This document shows positions 1 through 12,094 of a stretch of DNA of 64,000 nt, in pieces; position 1 is the stretch's first letter; each line of letters starts with the position of its first letter. Both the position numbers and the translations under genes were made by a program. The stretch spans positions 25,494,001 through 25,558,000 of the forward strand of contig CM029120.1 of NCBI GenBank assembly GCA_016859345.1, read 5' to 3'. Source of the stretch: Istiophorus platypterus (lineage: Eukaryota; Chordata; Actinopteri; Istiophoriformes; Istiophoridae). The notes beneath the pieces are model-generated. The model was not told the origin of the DNA. It saw only the letters and a list, made by a program, of their open reading frames with translations, and did no database searches.

Positions 1-585
1 ATAGAGCTATACAGTCTGCTCAAATTCAGTTGAATGATATAAAATGGATGGGATAGTGCTTCACAGTACAGATGAATAATGACCCAAAATATACTGCAAA
101 AGCAACCCAAGCGCTTCTCAAGGCATAGAAATGGAATTTTCTTCAATGGCCAAGTCAGTCACCTGTCCTAAATCTAGCTGAGCATGCTCTTCACTTCCTG
201 AAGACAAAACTGAGGGCAGAAAGACCCATAAATGAGCAGAAGCTAAATGGTGACTGCAGTAAAGGCCTGACAAAGCATTTTAGTGGAGCAAACTCAGTAT
301 TGGTGATGTCCATGGGTTCATGACTTCAGGTAGTCATGGACCGCCAAGGATTTTCCTCCATGTATTAAAAATAATCCTTATATTTGTAATACATGTTAGT
401 TGGTCCTGTCACTTCAGTGCCTCTAAAATTGAGGGACTAGGTATAAAAAAGCTGTAATTCCTAAACAATTAATGGGCTATTTGTATGAAACCCCTTGAAT
501 TAAAGCTGAAAGTCTACACTTCAATGATATCTGATTTATTTGGTTCAAAACTGTCCAAATAATAATGAATTTAACTGTAGCTCTA
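1..585 (+). mobile_element. Tc1/mariner element, 3' part with transposase C-terminus
   Basis: Positions ~70-340 read as the C-terminal half of a fish Tc1 transposase: QMNNDPKYTAKATQALLKA, then a stop where a lysine codon would be expected (AAG to TAG), then WNFLQWPSQSPVLNLAEHA. This carries the DNDPKHTA-like and PSQSPDLNPxEHxxHLLK signatures of the DDE domain, but the final catalytic acidic region is degraded. Downstream (~400-585) is the family's untranslated 3' tail, with the phrases cctaaacaattaatg and ccttgaattaaagctgaaag and a terminus resembling actgtccaaataataatg. The same tail recurs at 15,640-15,935 and, reversed, near 5,350-5,560. The left end lies outside the window. It sits within the lamtor3 intron following coding exon 2. 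The copy is dead because of stops and truncation. Confidence 0.85.
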
Positions 586-612
586 ACATTAGGTAACATC
601 AATTATACTAAC

Positions 613-647
613 CTTTGCAACTGTTTGTACAGGTATCTCTTTAAATC
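613..647 (-). CDS. lamtor3: lamtor3 coding exon 2 (Ragulator complex protein LAMTOR3/MP1), partial gene
   Basis: A 35-bp exon read on the minus strand. A pyrimidine-rich acceptor (tttttctttgcag) precedes it and a gttagt-type donor follows it. Joined in phase 0 to the 9-nt exon at 1139-1147 it gives MADDLKRYLYKQLQ plus two bases of a split codon, which matches the highly conserved N-terminus of LAMTOR3 (MP1). LAMTOR3 is a roadblock-fold scaffold that pairs with LAMTOR2 in the Ragulator complex on late endosomes/lysosomes and supports mTORC1 and MEK/ERK signalling. The next exon, expected to start around VEGLH, would be at lower coordinates and is not in the window; a Tc1 copy occupies the intron there. 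Both splice sites are canonical and the frame is intact, so the gene is probably functional. It is identified from only 14 residues, but two independent exons join exactly. Confidence 0.88.
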
Positions 648-1138
648 CTGCAAAGAAAAATGTGTTAGACAGAAAAAGTCAAGCAAACTTCTCAATGAGA
701 GTCATTGACAACCTTAGTGACAGGCCGCCACCTTAAGCAAGTTAAGTTGCAGTTTACCGGCGTGTCAAGGTACGGAAAGTCATGTGGTATGGACCAAAGT
801 ACAGTCCTAACATCACTAAAAATCTGCCAGCTTGATGCCATCTTACCCCTGTCTCATTTACATCTCATATCAGAGCGTGGCGAATGTACTGTGGCGCACA
901 CAAAATCCACTCAAGCTAGGTAAACACTCAAAATTACTAAGCAATAACCTCACGTCACTTTCGCCCCCAAGTATTATTTCGCATATTTCGTCGAAATCTT
1001 GCGTAAACAACATGTAGGCAACGGTTTCTGTTTTTTTTTTTTTTGTAAAACTCTAAAAATGTAATGTTTTTTCTTTCTCCATGCAAGAGAAGGGCAGGGA
1101 CTCTCCAGCGAACTAATTGACGGAGAGGTCATACTCAC

Positions 1139-1147
1139 ATCAGCCAT
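1139..1147 (-). CDS. lamtor3: lamtor3 coding exon 1 (start codon, 3 codons)
   Basis: On the minus strand the context GGCAACC-ATG-GCTGAT is followed at once by a strong donor (GTGAGTATG). Only Met-Ala-Asp is encoded before the intron, and the frame is phase 0. The start has A at -3 and G at +4, a good vertebrate initiation context. The intron to the next exon covers 648-1138 (491 bp). The identification rests on MAD joining DLKRYLYKQLQ to make the LAMTOR3 N-terminus. The exon is far too short to be found as an open reading frame. The gene's remaining exons lie to the left of the window. Confidence 0.85.
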
Positions 1148-1700
1148 GGTTGCCAGCGTTTTATCTCCTTACCGGGACAGCTCGGCAACTGCTGCGAGAA
1201 AACAGTTTCCATTAAACGGTCATACTAACTAAGACCGAATGTTTGTAACTCTGAAGTTCAGTATGGCATGCTAAATTTTTTAGCTAATTTAGCTAGATAT
1301 ATGGCGAGATTTAGATACTTCCTATTAATATTCAACCACCAACTGCTTAAGTTAGCCTCTGCACGCAAGATTAACTTGATACTTAATTAATTAAAAAAGT
1401 ATATAGTTCCACCTACCTTCTATGAAGTTTTTTTCGAAAGTGACTTTACTACCAACAGCAGCATACTATACAAAACGCACAGGCAGAGATCACATGACAG
1501 ACTTTCTTGTAGTTTCCGGTTTTTGAAGAAGTGTTGAGGAAAGTTACGGCTGCGCAGCTTTCCGCAGCGCGTGACACACTCTTTATCGCACAGTGGAATT
1601 TGTCTTTTTTCTTTTTTTTCAAGCCTTGTGCCCATACTCTAAGTTCCACACTGACATAAGCTTTCAACTCCTGCCTACTCGCCTTTCATGAGTTGCCAAA
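1148..1700 (-). promoter_or_regulatory. lamtor3: lamtor3 5' UTR and proximal promoter region
   Basis: This is the stretch directly upstream of the lamtor3 start codon. It has a local rise in G+C and CpG (around 1,140-1,200 and 1,550-1,580, with cgcgtg and gctgcgcag), unlike the AT-rich surroundings, and an ETS-like TTCCGG-type core near 1,515. No TATA box is evident at a fixed distance, as expected for a housekeeping gene. No convincing divergent gene was seen on the plus strand. The transcription start site cannot be placed from sequence alone. Confidence 0.5.
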
Positions 1701-4700
1701 CTAACTGCCAGCCATATTAATTGCTGTATAACAACCCATCCATGATTTCCCCGGTGGTTTTACTAGAGCCGCTGTTACTGAGAGCATCCAGTACTACAAA
1801 CAAATGCAAACCCCATAGCATACAGGCAACCTTCATGGAATGTTCCCTGAAGATCACACATTTGCAATCCTTAAGTCACACTGTTGGAACGTTTTCTGAA
1901 GGTTACTTTTTGAAACTTCTACTATCCTCTGGCTACCCTTCAGGGAGACTTATTGAAACGTTATCTAAGGGCTATATTTATTAAAAAAAAAAAAACAAAA
2001 AAAAAACCCCAAAAACAAACAAACAAAACGACTGTTGTAGGCAGACTTTTTTGGTTACTAATGCATATCAGAATGTTGCACTATATCATATGCCCTACAT
2101 TTTAGAACATCACACCCTCAATAATATAACCTAAGTCTGTATATCACAGTCCATTGATTTATCACAAATTGTAACTAAGCTATTATTATTTATATAATTA
2201 TCATCAATTCCTACATCTTATGCCCATTTATGTGTTGCTATGACATGGATTTTTTTTCTCTTTAGTGATTACAGTACTATTTATTTGGTTTTGTCTCAAC
2301 TTTTGCAGTTTCAGTGTGCAAACTGAAGGCAACATACTTAATACTTATTTTCCAGCTCTAAATTTCAAACCGCATGGATAAAGAAAACAACTGAGTCCAG
2401 TGAAATAATGCCCCTTCCATTTGGTTTATCACAGTAACACTGTATATTTGTCATTACCCTTGCAGTATCCTAAATATCAGTCATTATACCATCAGCCACA
2501 TCAAAACCAGTTACCAGTTTTAATACTGTTACTGATGGGTGTAATACAGGATAGTTAACTAGTTTAGTTAGGTCTAGTTACCAACTGCTTCTGTGACTTT
2601 ACTAAAGCTGACCTGTTATACCAAATCTACTTTAACTTACTGTAACATCAGTAGCAGTTTGTGATGTTTATTGTTGAGTTGCTAGATTTGAAAAAAAAAA
2701 AAATATATATATACAAGTAGCAAAATACTATTTGTGCAAGTGATGTAACAAGTACAACCATGTCATACCATGTCTTTTTTTCTTTGAAGGCTTACTTTAG
2801 GCAACAATAAATATTCTTATTAATATTACGCATACATATTTTTCTGTTCCTTGATTATAAATAACGGAAACAAAAACCCATGGCATCTTTCAATTTGTGT
2901 AAGGATTTCTTGGTGGGATTTAGCTTTAAACTGGCCAACTATACCATGCTGGATATTCGAAAACTGCATATCGGGATGATTTTCAAAGTTCATAATTGAG
3001 ACTGATGAATATGAAAGTTGTTTTTAATGTAACATCTCTCAGACACTTGTGAGAATCTATTCCAAAGTCCCTTCCAACAACCATCTGATTACCATAAACA
3101 TCAGATTAATTGCTCACTTGAAATATAGGGGTTGCTGGTGTAACAATACTAATATGAATGATGGCTGACTTGCAGCTCACAGAGGATGCCAGGGAGATGC
3201 CATTGTTGCTGACATCAGAAAGACATTTAAATGATGGCTTGACTGACTTAAAACTACACTATTGCAGAATTTTCAGCTGAGGGCTTTTCATTTGTGCTTT
3301 TTTATTATTAAAGTACATTTTAGGATATTAGCATTACCATTATGGTAATTAACTTTTTTCAAAAGAGCATTCAATTTTTAGTTTCTAACACTGCTCACCC
3401 CTGATTTAAAAGAACCTGAACAGCCACCATAGTTGAGTCCTACATCTCTTTTTAACTCTAGGTGGCATTGTTGGTATTTAGAAATTATACTCCTTTTAAT
3501 AATAGTTTAAAAATAATAGTTTAATAATAGTTTAGTTTACAAATTTAAGTAGGCAGTTATCATTTCAGAGCTCAAAGAAAAGAAGTAAAAATCAAGAAAA
3601 ACTCAAAAGTTTCAAATAATTGTATATCTATCAGCAGTTACATCGCAGAAAACAGAGTGGAGGAGCAGAGCGGGTTCAGGATCACAACTACCAGTGTCTT
3701 AGTGACATGGTCATTTTTTTTAGAATGTAGCTACTTCTTGTTTTAGTAGTTGACTGTAATATGAAAAGGTGTTACTGATATAATTTATCATCACAAACTA
3801 GCAAGAAAATCACCATAGAATCTGTAATTGAAGAGTGTAAATAACAATTACAGTTGTATTTATATGATACATGTGCAAATGTGCCATGTATTGTTCTACA
3901 ATCCTATTAATTTAACAGGGGGTACATTTTTATTTAGAGGTTAAATTAACAATGATTCTTATGAAGTGTGACACAGGCTATATGTGATCGTGTACCTCCA
4001 GGTGGATTTTGCTGGTATATTTGTGAAATATTTTGACAGTGCCTATTGTTAATAAGTATAGAAAATATAGAAACATCAAGCATAGACAGACAGAATAAAG
4101 AGATGCTGAGCAGCTGTCATATCCCTATGACCAAGTCTAAATATAATCAATTATTAATAGAATATCCCAACAGACTCGGCTTCAAATTTTCTCTGTCCTG
4201 ACACCACACTGTCGTGAACAGACTGTGAAGTCTTGGAGGAAGCCCTCTGCTCTTTTTGGCTGTGTACTGTAGACACAAAGAGGTAGGTTTATTGAGAAGA
4301 AAATTATTGAGGCTACACACTGCTAATTATGCATTCTCAAACTACTTTTAGTTAGTGTTCCATGAGCCACAGTCAGTCAGAATCATTCTTTATTAAATAC
4401 ATACACATTTTGCATAATAATGATATAAGGCAAACAATATATTTGACACTTATACTGAATATCAGTTGTTCCACACCGTGAACCACTAATCAAGACATTA
4501 TTGGGGTGGAAATGTGGATTCAAACTTGTTGAATTGACCTTTTTTACATCATGTGTTTTGGCTTATGAATCATAGGTTTTACAAATAATCATTTGCTGCA
4601 TTGTATTGTAATATTCAGTCGCACAGAGTCATCCTTAAAGGGTGTCTAAAAAGATTTTCAACTTGATTCCTGGGGTTCTAATTTATGGAGGATATGCACT

Positions 4701-5340
4701 CAGAGAGTTTTGGAGCAACAGATGATGTCTGGTAGGATATCTAAGCGGCAGATGTACTCACATGGAGACAAAATTGAAATTGCTGCATTTGAATGAGCTT
4801 TACTGTGCTCCACTTTTTTTCACTTATTTATTTTTTTGGATGAAAAGGATGAAGGAGCACAACAGTGAGTTTTGGGATGCATTTGGGCAGCTGAAAATGT
4901 TTTCTGGTTCTCTAAAACAAATGGCAAAAACATAACCTGGGGGACTAAATGGATACATGGACAGCCTGTTTCTGCAATAACAGATCTCATAAATGCTTTA
5001 ATATAAATTTCTATTGACTTATGTAAAATACACAATTAAAAATACATTAGAGATTGGTAATGTTGCAGCAATGGTGTATTGATAACGTTTCTGTGTGTGA
5101 AACCAACAGTAACATGTATATCAGTTATCTTAAACATGATTTAGTTATATCACCAAGTGTTATATTGAACTTTGCAAGTCATAAATACAAATAAGAGCAG
5201 GCACAGAGCAGCACATTGGTGACCCTCTTATCGTCACACAGCGTTCGGCTTTGGGGTTGTAAACAAAAACGTTCCGGTTATTCAATACACATATGGATTG
5301 GAGGTTTTAGCAATTCACCTCCCCATCAATCATTTTCTCC
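1701..5340. other. Intergenic, no supported gene
   Basis: AT-rich sequence with an A-rich tract at about 1,981-2,030 and short poly-A/AT runs near 2,690-2,715. No splice-bounded exon, RNA gene or recognisable transposon was found. The short open frames here (for example around 1,721-1,984 and 4,820-5,035) have no family resemblance. Confidence 0.5.
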
Positions 5341-5344
5341 TAAA

Positions 5345-6510
5345 CTAAGATGGTAACAGTTAGGTTCATTAAGATTTGGACAGCGAGACTACTCTTGATA
5401 TTTTGCCTCTGTACACAACCACAACAGATTTGAAACAAACGAACCAAGATTTGATTAGTAGACCTTAATCTTTAATTCAAGGAGTTTCATAAATATTTTA
5501 CACTTACTGTTTAGGAATTACAGCAATTCTTAGCAGCTCAGAAGTAATTGAACACATCAACAAACTTATAGATATAAGGTTTATTTTTAATTACTTGGAT
5601 GAAGTTCTTTTGTAGTCAATGACTGCCTGTTGCCTGGAACCCATGGACATCACCAGATGCTGAGGTTCCTACCTTTGGATGCTTGGCCTGGCACTTATTG
5701 AAGCTGCCTTCAGTTTCTGACTCTTGCTTGTTTGTAGGTCTTTCTGCCTTAAGGTTAGCCTTCAGCAAATGAAAAGCATGTCACATCATCAGTGACCTAG
5801 TTCCATCTGCAGCCCTGCATGCTCATGCCATACTCCACCGTCTCCACCATGTTTGACAAATGACGTAGTGGCTTTTGATCATGAGCTGTTCCGTTTCTTA
5901 TTCATACTCTTCTCTTTCCATCATTCGGGTATAAGTTAATCTGGGTCTCATCTGTCAAAGGAATCTTGTCCCAGAACTGGGCAGGCTTTTTTTTAGATGT
6001 TTTTGTCAAAGTCTAATCTGCTCTTTCTGTTCTTAAATGTTACCAGTTGTTTGCACCTTGTGGTAAACCCTCCGTATTCACATTCATTAAGGTCTCTATT
6101 GATTGTAGACTATCAATGATACACCTGCCTCCTCAGGAGTTTTCTTGACCTTGCTAGATGTTGTGAAGGGTTATTCTTCACCAAAAAAAGAATTCTGCAG
6201 TCATCAACTGTAGCTGGTCTTCTAGGCCTTTTGTAGTTGTTGAACTCACCAATGTATTACTTCGTTTAACGAATGAACCAAATTTTTGATTCAGCTACTC
6301 CTAGAGTGTCTGCCATCTGTCTAATAGGTTTGTTTTGTTTTTTCAGCCTAATGATGGCCTCCTTCATTTGCATCAACAAGTTTTTCGAGCGTATATTAAA
6401 AGTTCCCATGAACAGCCATCAAATGCAAAGTCAGTGCCAAATGGTCTTCCAATGGTTGTTAGCTAAGGAAAAAAAATTCCCTGCCTATCAAACACAGATT
6501 TGAACTATAC
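5345..6510 (-). mobile_element. Tc1/mariner element, internally deleted and inactive
   Basis: The minus strand carries a fish Tc1 transposase of the same family as the copy at 1-585. From about 6,410 downward it reads LMQMKEAIIRLKKQNKPIRQ (helix-turn-helix region), then KRPRRPATVDDCRILFLVKN, then RDLNECEYGGFTTRCK, then a degraded DETKINLY-like block near 5,930 and a KHGGG block near 5,850. Many stops and frameshifts interrupt it. After the DDV block (~5,790) the sequence jumps to the C-terminal LKxKLRAERP-like region, so several hundred bases of the DDE domain are missing. The 3' tail runs to the terminus at about 5,350 (gttaggttcattaagatttg). The plus-strand open frame at 6,273-6,503 is antisense to this element. 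Confidence 0.85.
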
Positions 6511-7830
6511 ATCTAGTTTGGTGTCTGCCTCGATACATTGAATTTCTGTCTTAAGATGACTGAAAATGCCCTGTTAACACATCCATTTTCAACGTCTTAA
6601 GGTGCTCGGACCATTAAAACTTCTGTGCTATTGGTTGGCATCAACATACCCGACCTTTTCTGATGAAGGGGCTGTGGGGACTGTACATATGCCTATGTTG
6701 TGGTAATGTGTGCTCTTGATAGATAGTAGTTTGGGATAGGTACTTATCACATGTCTTATATGCAACTGTGATTTAATAACTGGGACAGTCCATAAGTGTT
6801 GGTGGATCAATTTGTGTGGCAGAAACTTTCTGGGCAACTGTGGTCATACATTTGCAGAATGTACATGACTTTCATCTATGGATGACCAAAAACTGGGTTC
6901 TGGAAACCTATTGTAACCATGTAGGCTATCAATTAGAAATCTGAAAAGACCAAATTGCTTAATTTGTATAGATTAAATATTTTCCAAAGCTAAAGTTAAT
7001 GCCAGGTATACCAGCATATTGTTTTTTGCATGGTTTTCCAATAATTTCAATGTTATTGTGAGTGCTTAGCTATTATTGACCAAGAAGCTGGGTTTTGGGG
7101 TTAACAATAGCAAGCTATGGTAATATTATGGTAAACCCTAAACTGCACAATAAACTGCTCTGCAGAACAAGTTCTGGATAAGACTTAAATTGAGACATAG
7201 CAAAGCATAGATTGAAAAACGGCATAAAGGAAAGCCGTTGTTAGGTTTGTGAAGCCAGTAAGCGCAAATATACCCCACCTGAAATTGGTTCTTATTAGTT
7301 ATAACAACACTAGCTAGGTTTTAGTTTAAGTTTTTGTATGTAGTAAAGATGGAGGGCGTAATTTGTTGGCTAGTTTTCTTATTTATAAGCTTACATGTTA
7401 GTGGCAGCTAAAATATGAAGCTAATCTAGATAACTCTTTATATGGTCTAATGCTAAATCTGGTAAATTTGATTGTCAAAATGAACAAATTTGACTGTCAA
7501 ACTATAATAATATAGCTCTTCAGCAAACTGCCCTGATTCATTTGATCAGGAAACATTTTAAAACTCAGCAGAAATCAGCAGAAGCAGAATATGATGTTAG
7601 CTACCTAAAGAAATTTGTTTGAATTATCCAATATGGGCCTAGCATCATTATTGTCTTTTTGGGGATTCTATTTTAAGGCTAGGGAGGGGATGAAGATAAT
7701 ACCTTAAACTGGAGATCCTAAAGAATCTTTATTCATAGATATCATACCAAGTTGGCTTACTCATTTACAACCCTATTGTTATTGTCTATTATACTCTCTA
7801 TTACTGCATACTCTTGTCTGCAGTGGTTGG
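6511..7830. other. Intergenic, no supported gene
   Basis: AT-rich sequence without recognisable exons or transposon domains. The short minus-strand frame at 6,628-6,837 shows no family features. Confidence 0.45.
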
Positions 7831-7844
7831 TTCATTGGTGTATT

Positions 7845-8250
7845 AAGATCCTTTTCGAAAGTAAAGGATCAAGTACAACACTGTAAAAATACTCCACTAC
7901 AAGTAAAAGTCCTGCATTCAGAACCTTAGTTAAGTAAAAGTATGTATTATCAGCAAAGCGTAAATGTGAGTAAATATCAAGTAAAACTGCTCATTATGCA
8001 GTAAATTGGTCCTTGTCAGTGTTTTACTATAATGTTTTAGGATTACTATTACTGCTTGATTAATGTGTATGTTGCATTTTACTGCTGGAGATGTTTAACG
8101 TTGATATCATTTTAATTACATTATATAGTGTTGTATAGTTTATTCTACAGCAATGCATAATATTCTATATTATTTGAGGCATTGCTGTCCACTGAGAATC
8201 ATGTATCTCTGTTTTCATCTTTGTGACAAAGCATTTTTCAGTTAATCCAA
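7845..8250. repeat. Interspersed repeat of unknown class (aagtaaaagt type)
   Basis: The phrases actccactacaagtaaaagt, cctgcattcagaacctta, taagtaaaagtatgtatta and ctcattatgcagtaa follow one another in the order seen in a repeat common in percomorph fish genomes. No coding capacity or terminal repeats are visible, so the class cannot be stated. Recognition is from memory of the pattern; boundaries are approximate. Confidence 0.4.
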
Positions 8251-11250
8251 GGGAGTTTTAAATAGTTTATATAAGGCTTAAAAGTTAGGAGAATTTTCCC
8301 AACCTATAAAGGAACACTTAATCCTTCAGTTTATTACAACCATTCAATATAAACACATTTGGAGATACATGATTTTCAGTGGGTAGGAAGGCAATGAAAG
8401 ATAGGGATCTGAAAAGTAGCCAGAAACTAATGCTGTTAGAGTAAATAGCACACTATTTCCCTCTGAGATGTAATGTAGTAAAAGTAAATATGGTACAATC
8501 AAGGGCCAATACGATACACCCAAAAGTTAGGTATTGATTGGCTTTACATTTGAATTGGATAAATATGTATGTAGCAGCTAATATAATTTTGAATTTGCTT
8601 TATAAATCTCTAGATACAACTTGCAGTGGGAATGGCCCTGCATGGGCACTGGAATTGTGTGGGACACAAGTGAAAAATCCTCTTTCTTCATCCTGGTTAT
8701 TCACTCTGACTAGAGTTTTTCCTGCTTTCACTGCACCTTGAATGGGAGGAAAGCTTGGGAGACTGGTATACCAAATAACCTATGAGCAATTGTAGATGTT
8801 GTCATTAAACTTCTCTGAAAAACAGAATACAAATATATCAGTGCAGGGCTGAATTTGATGTTGCACCTTGATGGCAACCACAACCTCATTAAGTATGTGG
8901 TAAGTGAAGCTGTTTCACTCTGATTTATTTATTTGGTTGGAGGTGGAAATTAAATTAAATCATCCTCATCCTAATTGCCATTGAAATTTGTCAGTTGAAA
9001 ATGCAGTTGTTTGGAGAAAAGACTGAACTTTTTTTTCTCTGGCACATATGATGCTTGCAAGTTGATTGTTTTTTTATGTGAAGGATTGTGATCAATTGTT
9101 ACAGCTGACTTGTGGTATTCCTTCAAGCTTCTAGTAGCATCAGTAAAAACTAACACCGTTATGAAACTTTTTGTTAAAACAATCGATCAGTCAGTATGAT
9201 GTCCCATCCAGAATCAGTTATGAACATGGAGGTGAAAATAATGCCCTTTCTCTGTCTTCAGAGGCTCACCTTGGGGGAGACATAACCAACATATTGAGAG
9301 CGATGTCTGGAGAGGTGTTACAAACGTCTACCATTCCTTTTTTACACATCTGGAGAATGAATGAATAAAAATGAACTTCATAACAAAATACACCTCTAGG
9401 CTCCTCATTTTGCTTACCTGCCCCTGAAAAACCATGACTTCAGATAATGTATCATACAATGGATCCACCACTGGCTGATGACTTACAGACACATGTTACC
9501 ACATCAGGTCTTTGTGTGAGACTGTCTGGCACAGTTTCAGTAATAAAATTTTCTTTCAGGCCTGCATACAAAAATTTTTCAAGGGGCCTTTTAAAAACAA
9601 GGATCTGTGAACCCAGTTTAATTGCAAAAAAAATAAACTGAAAGTTATTCCCTAGTAAACCAGGAATAACCTATGATAATTCTGATGTAAACCCATGCTG
9701 ATTAGTTTCCTTAACACTAACATTTGTTATGGTACAGTGATTCCCAATACTGGTGCTAGCTGGCTAGCATGCTAACATCACTAAGGAAAAGAAGTGATCA
9801 AAATAGAAACAGAACAGGAGTAAATATTGGCATTGTTTAGCATTGATAGAAACTGCTCTTGGTGAGTAAAATAATCAAGTTTGAAGCTGAACTTGCAACT
9901 TTTTTTCTAGACTGGTAAGTAAAGAGCTGTTAATGTTGACACTGACTATTTAGTGTCAGCAAAACTGACATATAGCTCATCTAACAGGATATTTTCTGTT
10001 CTATTAAGGCATACAAAAATGTGGATGCCAATCTAGACATAAAGTTCCAATCTACGTTTCATATCCTCCTGTCTTCCATAAACACACTACCAAAAGCAGA
10101 ACACCTCTGGAAAGTGTCTATGAAGGACTGGCCTGTGAGCAACATTAATCTTTACATTGCATGTAGTAATGCTGTAGGATTTTTTACTTAAATATATAAT
10201 ATACAATCTTTTTTTGGTTTTCTCTGGCTACAAGGAACCAATTTGGAAAATAATTGCCAATGTCTACTACAAAGGTGTGTGCTGATTTGAAGAAATGGTC
10301 CCTTTTCCATCCTTGAAATTCCCTTTGATATTTTTAGCTCCACTTGTTTCCTGCTATGATAAGTAAAAGTGTTTGCTCTAAAAAAGGGTCAAAGAATCTC
10401 AATCACATTGGGAACGCTAAAGAAGTCTCTAATGCTACAAAGACTAACAAGAATCTGATTTCGGAATTATTCAGAAGGTAAAATGACCTGTTTTGTTCCC
10501 AATGGTCAGATGTGTGACAGAGAAGAAAAGTCAAAACCGAAATATGAAGACACCAACTTGTTATTGTGTTCTATGTCACTATTCCATGGCCACTGAGAAT
10601 TTGTGGTTAATTTTTAGCAACTGGACAGTGTAGCCAGAAACCTTTAGCTTTGTTTACCTTACTAAATTAATGCACCAGTATTAAACTGTAGTAACGGAAA
10701 GCAGCAAATAGGTTAAAGACCTTAGAACTTATTTTTGTAGCCATTAAAACAAAATAAATAAATAGCTGCTCAATGACAACCACCTACTGTAACGAATAAT
10801 ATCTGACATGTTGTATGTGGTAAAGAATCACTACTCCCAATGGACACAACATATAACTTGTCTGGTATTTTCCCTGATGTATAACAGTGGTATCATGTCC
10901 AATGTCTAATGTCTTTTTGTCTAAAGTCTGACAGTTAGGACATTTTTTAGTTTTTTACAAAAGAAACTGATGACAAACATCCATGAAAAGAAATGTGCCG
11001 TTCCTTCTATACTGGAATGGATGATAGAAATGTCAAAATGCTAGCAATTTTGGGAATGACAGTAAAATTTTAAAATGAGGGTATTAGACCTAGCACCGGT
11101 TCACGTAATGACACAGTCAATGAGTTGATTTACTTGGAGGTGATCTCCAAGGAACTGATTAAGGCCTCTCTGTTTTCCTATTTACATGAATGGAGTGGTA
11201 CTTTATTTCCATTTCTCATGGAAAGTTTTATTGTGTGTATTTTCTCTTGA
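8251..11250. other. Intergenic/upstream of YIPF pseudogene, no supported gene
   Basis: No convincing exon, RNA gene or transposon was found. The short frames at 8,538-8,741, 9,171-9,368 and 9,447-9,641 look like chance frames. The upstream UTR and promoter of the YIPF relic could lie here but cannot be recognised. Confidence 0.4.
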
Positions 11251-11260
11251 CTTGACTAGC

Positions 11261-11349
11261 ATGCGGGACTTCCAATAGTTTCAGCAGGACTTCTACCAGA
11301 CAGGATATTACAATATCTATGATGCAGGCAATCCTGATTATTATGACAA
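11261..11349 (+). pseudogene. YIPF5/YIPF7-family pseudogene, N-terminal exon
   Basis: The start codon at 11,261 opens MRDFQ, then a TAG at 11,276-11,278, then FQQDFYQTGYYNIYDAGNPD. This lines up without gaps with the N-terminus of YIPF5/YIPF7 proteins (pattern M-x-x-F-x-x-F-x-x-DFYQTxY-I). The exon ends at a gtatgt donor after 11,349. YIPF proteins are five-pass Golgi/ER membrane proteins that act with Rab GTPases in ER-Golgi transport. The sixth codon is a stop, most simply a CAG-to-TAG change. The next coding exons (the proline/glutamine-rich segment up to the PPLLEE block) were not found before 16,415, where the intron is filled with transposons. The better-preserved later exons favour YIPF7 or YIPF5, but the paralogue is not certain. 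Confidence 0.75.
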
Positions 11350-11879
11350 GTATGTATAGGATAGCTGTAGATGTGCCTTTCACATACAGTATTGCTTTCT
11401 CCATTCTTTAACAGAGCTTCTGTGTGGAGTTTTTAACAACTATTGCTGCTATTGCTATGGAGCAATGTATTTATATCTGCTTCCCTGTTTATTTATTTCA
11501 CACTATTCCACGATTTGACAGGTTGTGGCGGCATGTCAGCAAATGTATTAATGCACCAAAAGTAGGTAAAGAATAAGACTGCATACTAGATAACAGGGAT
11601 GTAACTAATGTTGGTTTCAAAATTTTAAGAAGTATCTGATTAATATAGATGGAAATGCATTTAAGACAAGGATACTTGAGAGGTACTTACAATTGAGAAA
11701 TACTGAATGTAAACAGCAACTTAATTTATTAACAGAAAAACTCCAAAGGTCTTCTTTAACAAAGATGACTGATTGTTATTCTGAGGATACTTTTTATACT
11801 TTTCTAACTACCTGAGTGAAAAAATATATTGACCTATACCCATTTTGCCTTTTTTGATTTTTTCAAATTTTTTTTAACT

Positions 11880-12094
11880 TTTTTTTTCTTTTTTATTTTG
11901 GGGTCACCAACTCTCTCATTTCAAATCAAGAAGGCTGTAACGCTTCTCACAAGGAACGAAAACAAACTGGCACAGAGGAAAGGAGGCACAGTAACTAAAT
12001 ACACTAGGGGATTGAACACAGATGGCAAAATAATGGGGCAAGGCAGACAAAAGCAGTAAACACACGAAGGCAGGAAGTAGTGATTTGAAAGGAA
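11880..12094 (-). mobile_element. Probable gypsy LTR fragment (reverse)
   Basis: Read on the minus strand, this stretch has phrases such as gtgttcaatcccctagtgta, tttagttactgtgcctcc and gccagtttgttttcgttcc, which resemble the U3/R part of fish Ty3/gypsy LTRs. It abuts the left arm of the 388-bp inverted repeat and is opposite in orientation to the gypsy body at 12.48-14.3 kb. Recognition is by phrase similarity only. Confidence 0.35.

Noticed and set aside
6273..6503. 76-codon plus-strand frame
   Set aside because: Antisense to the helix-turn-helix part of the Tc1 copy at 5,345-6,510.
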